From Myxococcus virescens (lineage in GTDB: Bacteria; Myxococcota; Myxococcia; Myxococcales; Myxococcaceae): a stretch of 64,000 bases of DNA. Under the pieces are notes generated by a model that searched no databases, was not told the origin of the DNA, and saw only the letters and a program-made list of their open reading frames with translations. Positions 63,896 through 64,000 of the stretch are shown in pieces (position 1 is the first letter of the stretch; every line of letters starts with the position of its first letter). The stretch covers positions 682,001 to 746,000 of the forward strand of contig NZ_FNAJ01000003.1 in the NCBI RefSeq assembly GCF_900101905.1, read 5' to 3'. Position numbers and translations under genes: made by a program.

Positions 63896-64000
63896 TCACA
63901 AAAGGGAGGCGCTGCTCTCCATGTGCACCGAATGCACGCGCTGGAGAAAGCCCCGCATGTGGGACACGATTTCGTCCAGGTGCGTCTCCAGCGCCCAGTG
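63896..64000 (-). CDS. C-terminal end of an unidentified gene (continues beyond window)
   Basis: The minus strand reads HWALETHLDEIVSHMRGFLQ then RVHSVHMESSASLL and a TGA at 63896-63898. The frame is open to the window edge. 34 residues, helical and amphipathic, with GC-biased codons, are enough to call coding but not a family. Confidence 0.6.
   Translation of the reverse strand, partial: HWALETHLDEIVSHMRGFLQRVHSVHMESSASLL

Overview
The window is chromosomal DNA of very high G+C. It is densely and uniformly coding, with strong third-position GC bias, and I see no insertion sequence, phage, CRISPR array, tRNA or rRNA. Gene content points to a myxobacterium of the Myxococcus/Corallococcus type: a Ser/Thr protein kinase with a membrane anchor and periplasmic tail, an FHA protein, many lipoproteins, a WD40 lipoprotein, a DUF4419 protein, a bacterial arginine kinase and secreted peptidases. 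This is an inference from family content, not an identification.

Layout. 1-6663 (+) is a cobalamin-mutase cluster: methylmalonyl-CoA mutase (5' end outside the window), the GTPase chaperone MeaB, and the fused isobutyryl-CoA mutase IcmF, closed by two hairpins. 6829-13669 holds a CPA2/YbaL-type antiporter (-), a secreted TPR protein (+) and a SWIM-SNF2 helicase (+). 13764-17413 (-) is a two-gene operon: a thioredoxin/MORN/TPR fusion followed by an RHH-like/acidic/FHA protein. 17926-24473 carries a Ser/Thr kinase, a DUF4419 protein (-), an S37-type peptidase lipoprotein and an arginine kinase. 24501-28657 (-) is a four-gene betaine-type uptake operon: outer-membrane barrel, proV-like, proW-like and proX-like genes with junctions of 8 nt or less.

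29347-39647 contains a WD40 lipoprotein with about 14 repeats (-), a BBE-type FAD oxidoreductase, two methyltransferases, an unusual 7TM-DISM-like/MCP fusion and a propeller lipoprotein. 39783-46609 (-) holds a Suv3-like RNA helicase, an MDR oxidoreductase, a 5'-nucleotidase lipoprotein and a TauE/SafE permease. 46761-49475 (+) holds an AlkD glycosylase and a TetR-MFS pair preceded by a perfect 22-bp palindrome. 49626-52157 (-) has a pirin and a ferritin-like lipoprotein.

52546-55564 is the most attractive candidate for an undescribed system. A GAF-like/LuxR-type regulator (+) converges on a minus-strand set encoding an acyl-homoserine-lactone-synthase/FeeM-like GNAT, a haem-oxygenase-like diiron enzyme and a DUF3892 protein. 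The rest (55783-64000) has folD, a CE2-like esterase lipoprotein, a VOC protein, a tiny lipoprotein, an amidohydrolase, an EEP-fold hydrolase, an M57 peptidase homologue lacking its catalytic glutamate, a P-loop kinase and the 3' end of an unidentified gene. Start codons were chosen from Shine-Dalgarno spacing, signal peptides and family N-termini, and several are shorter than the longest open frame.
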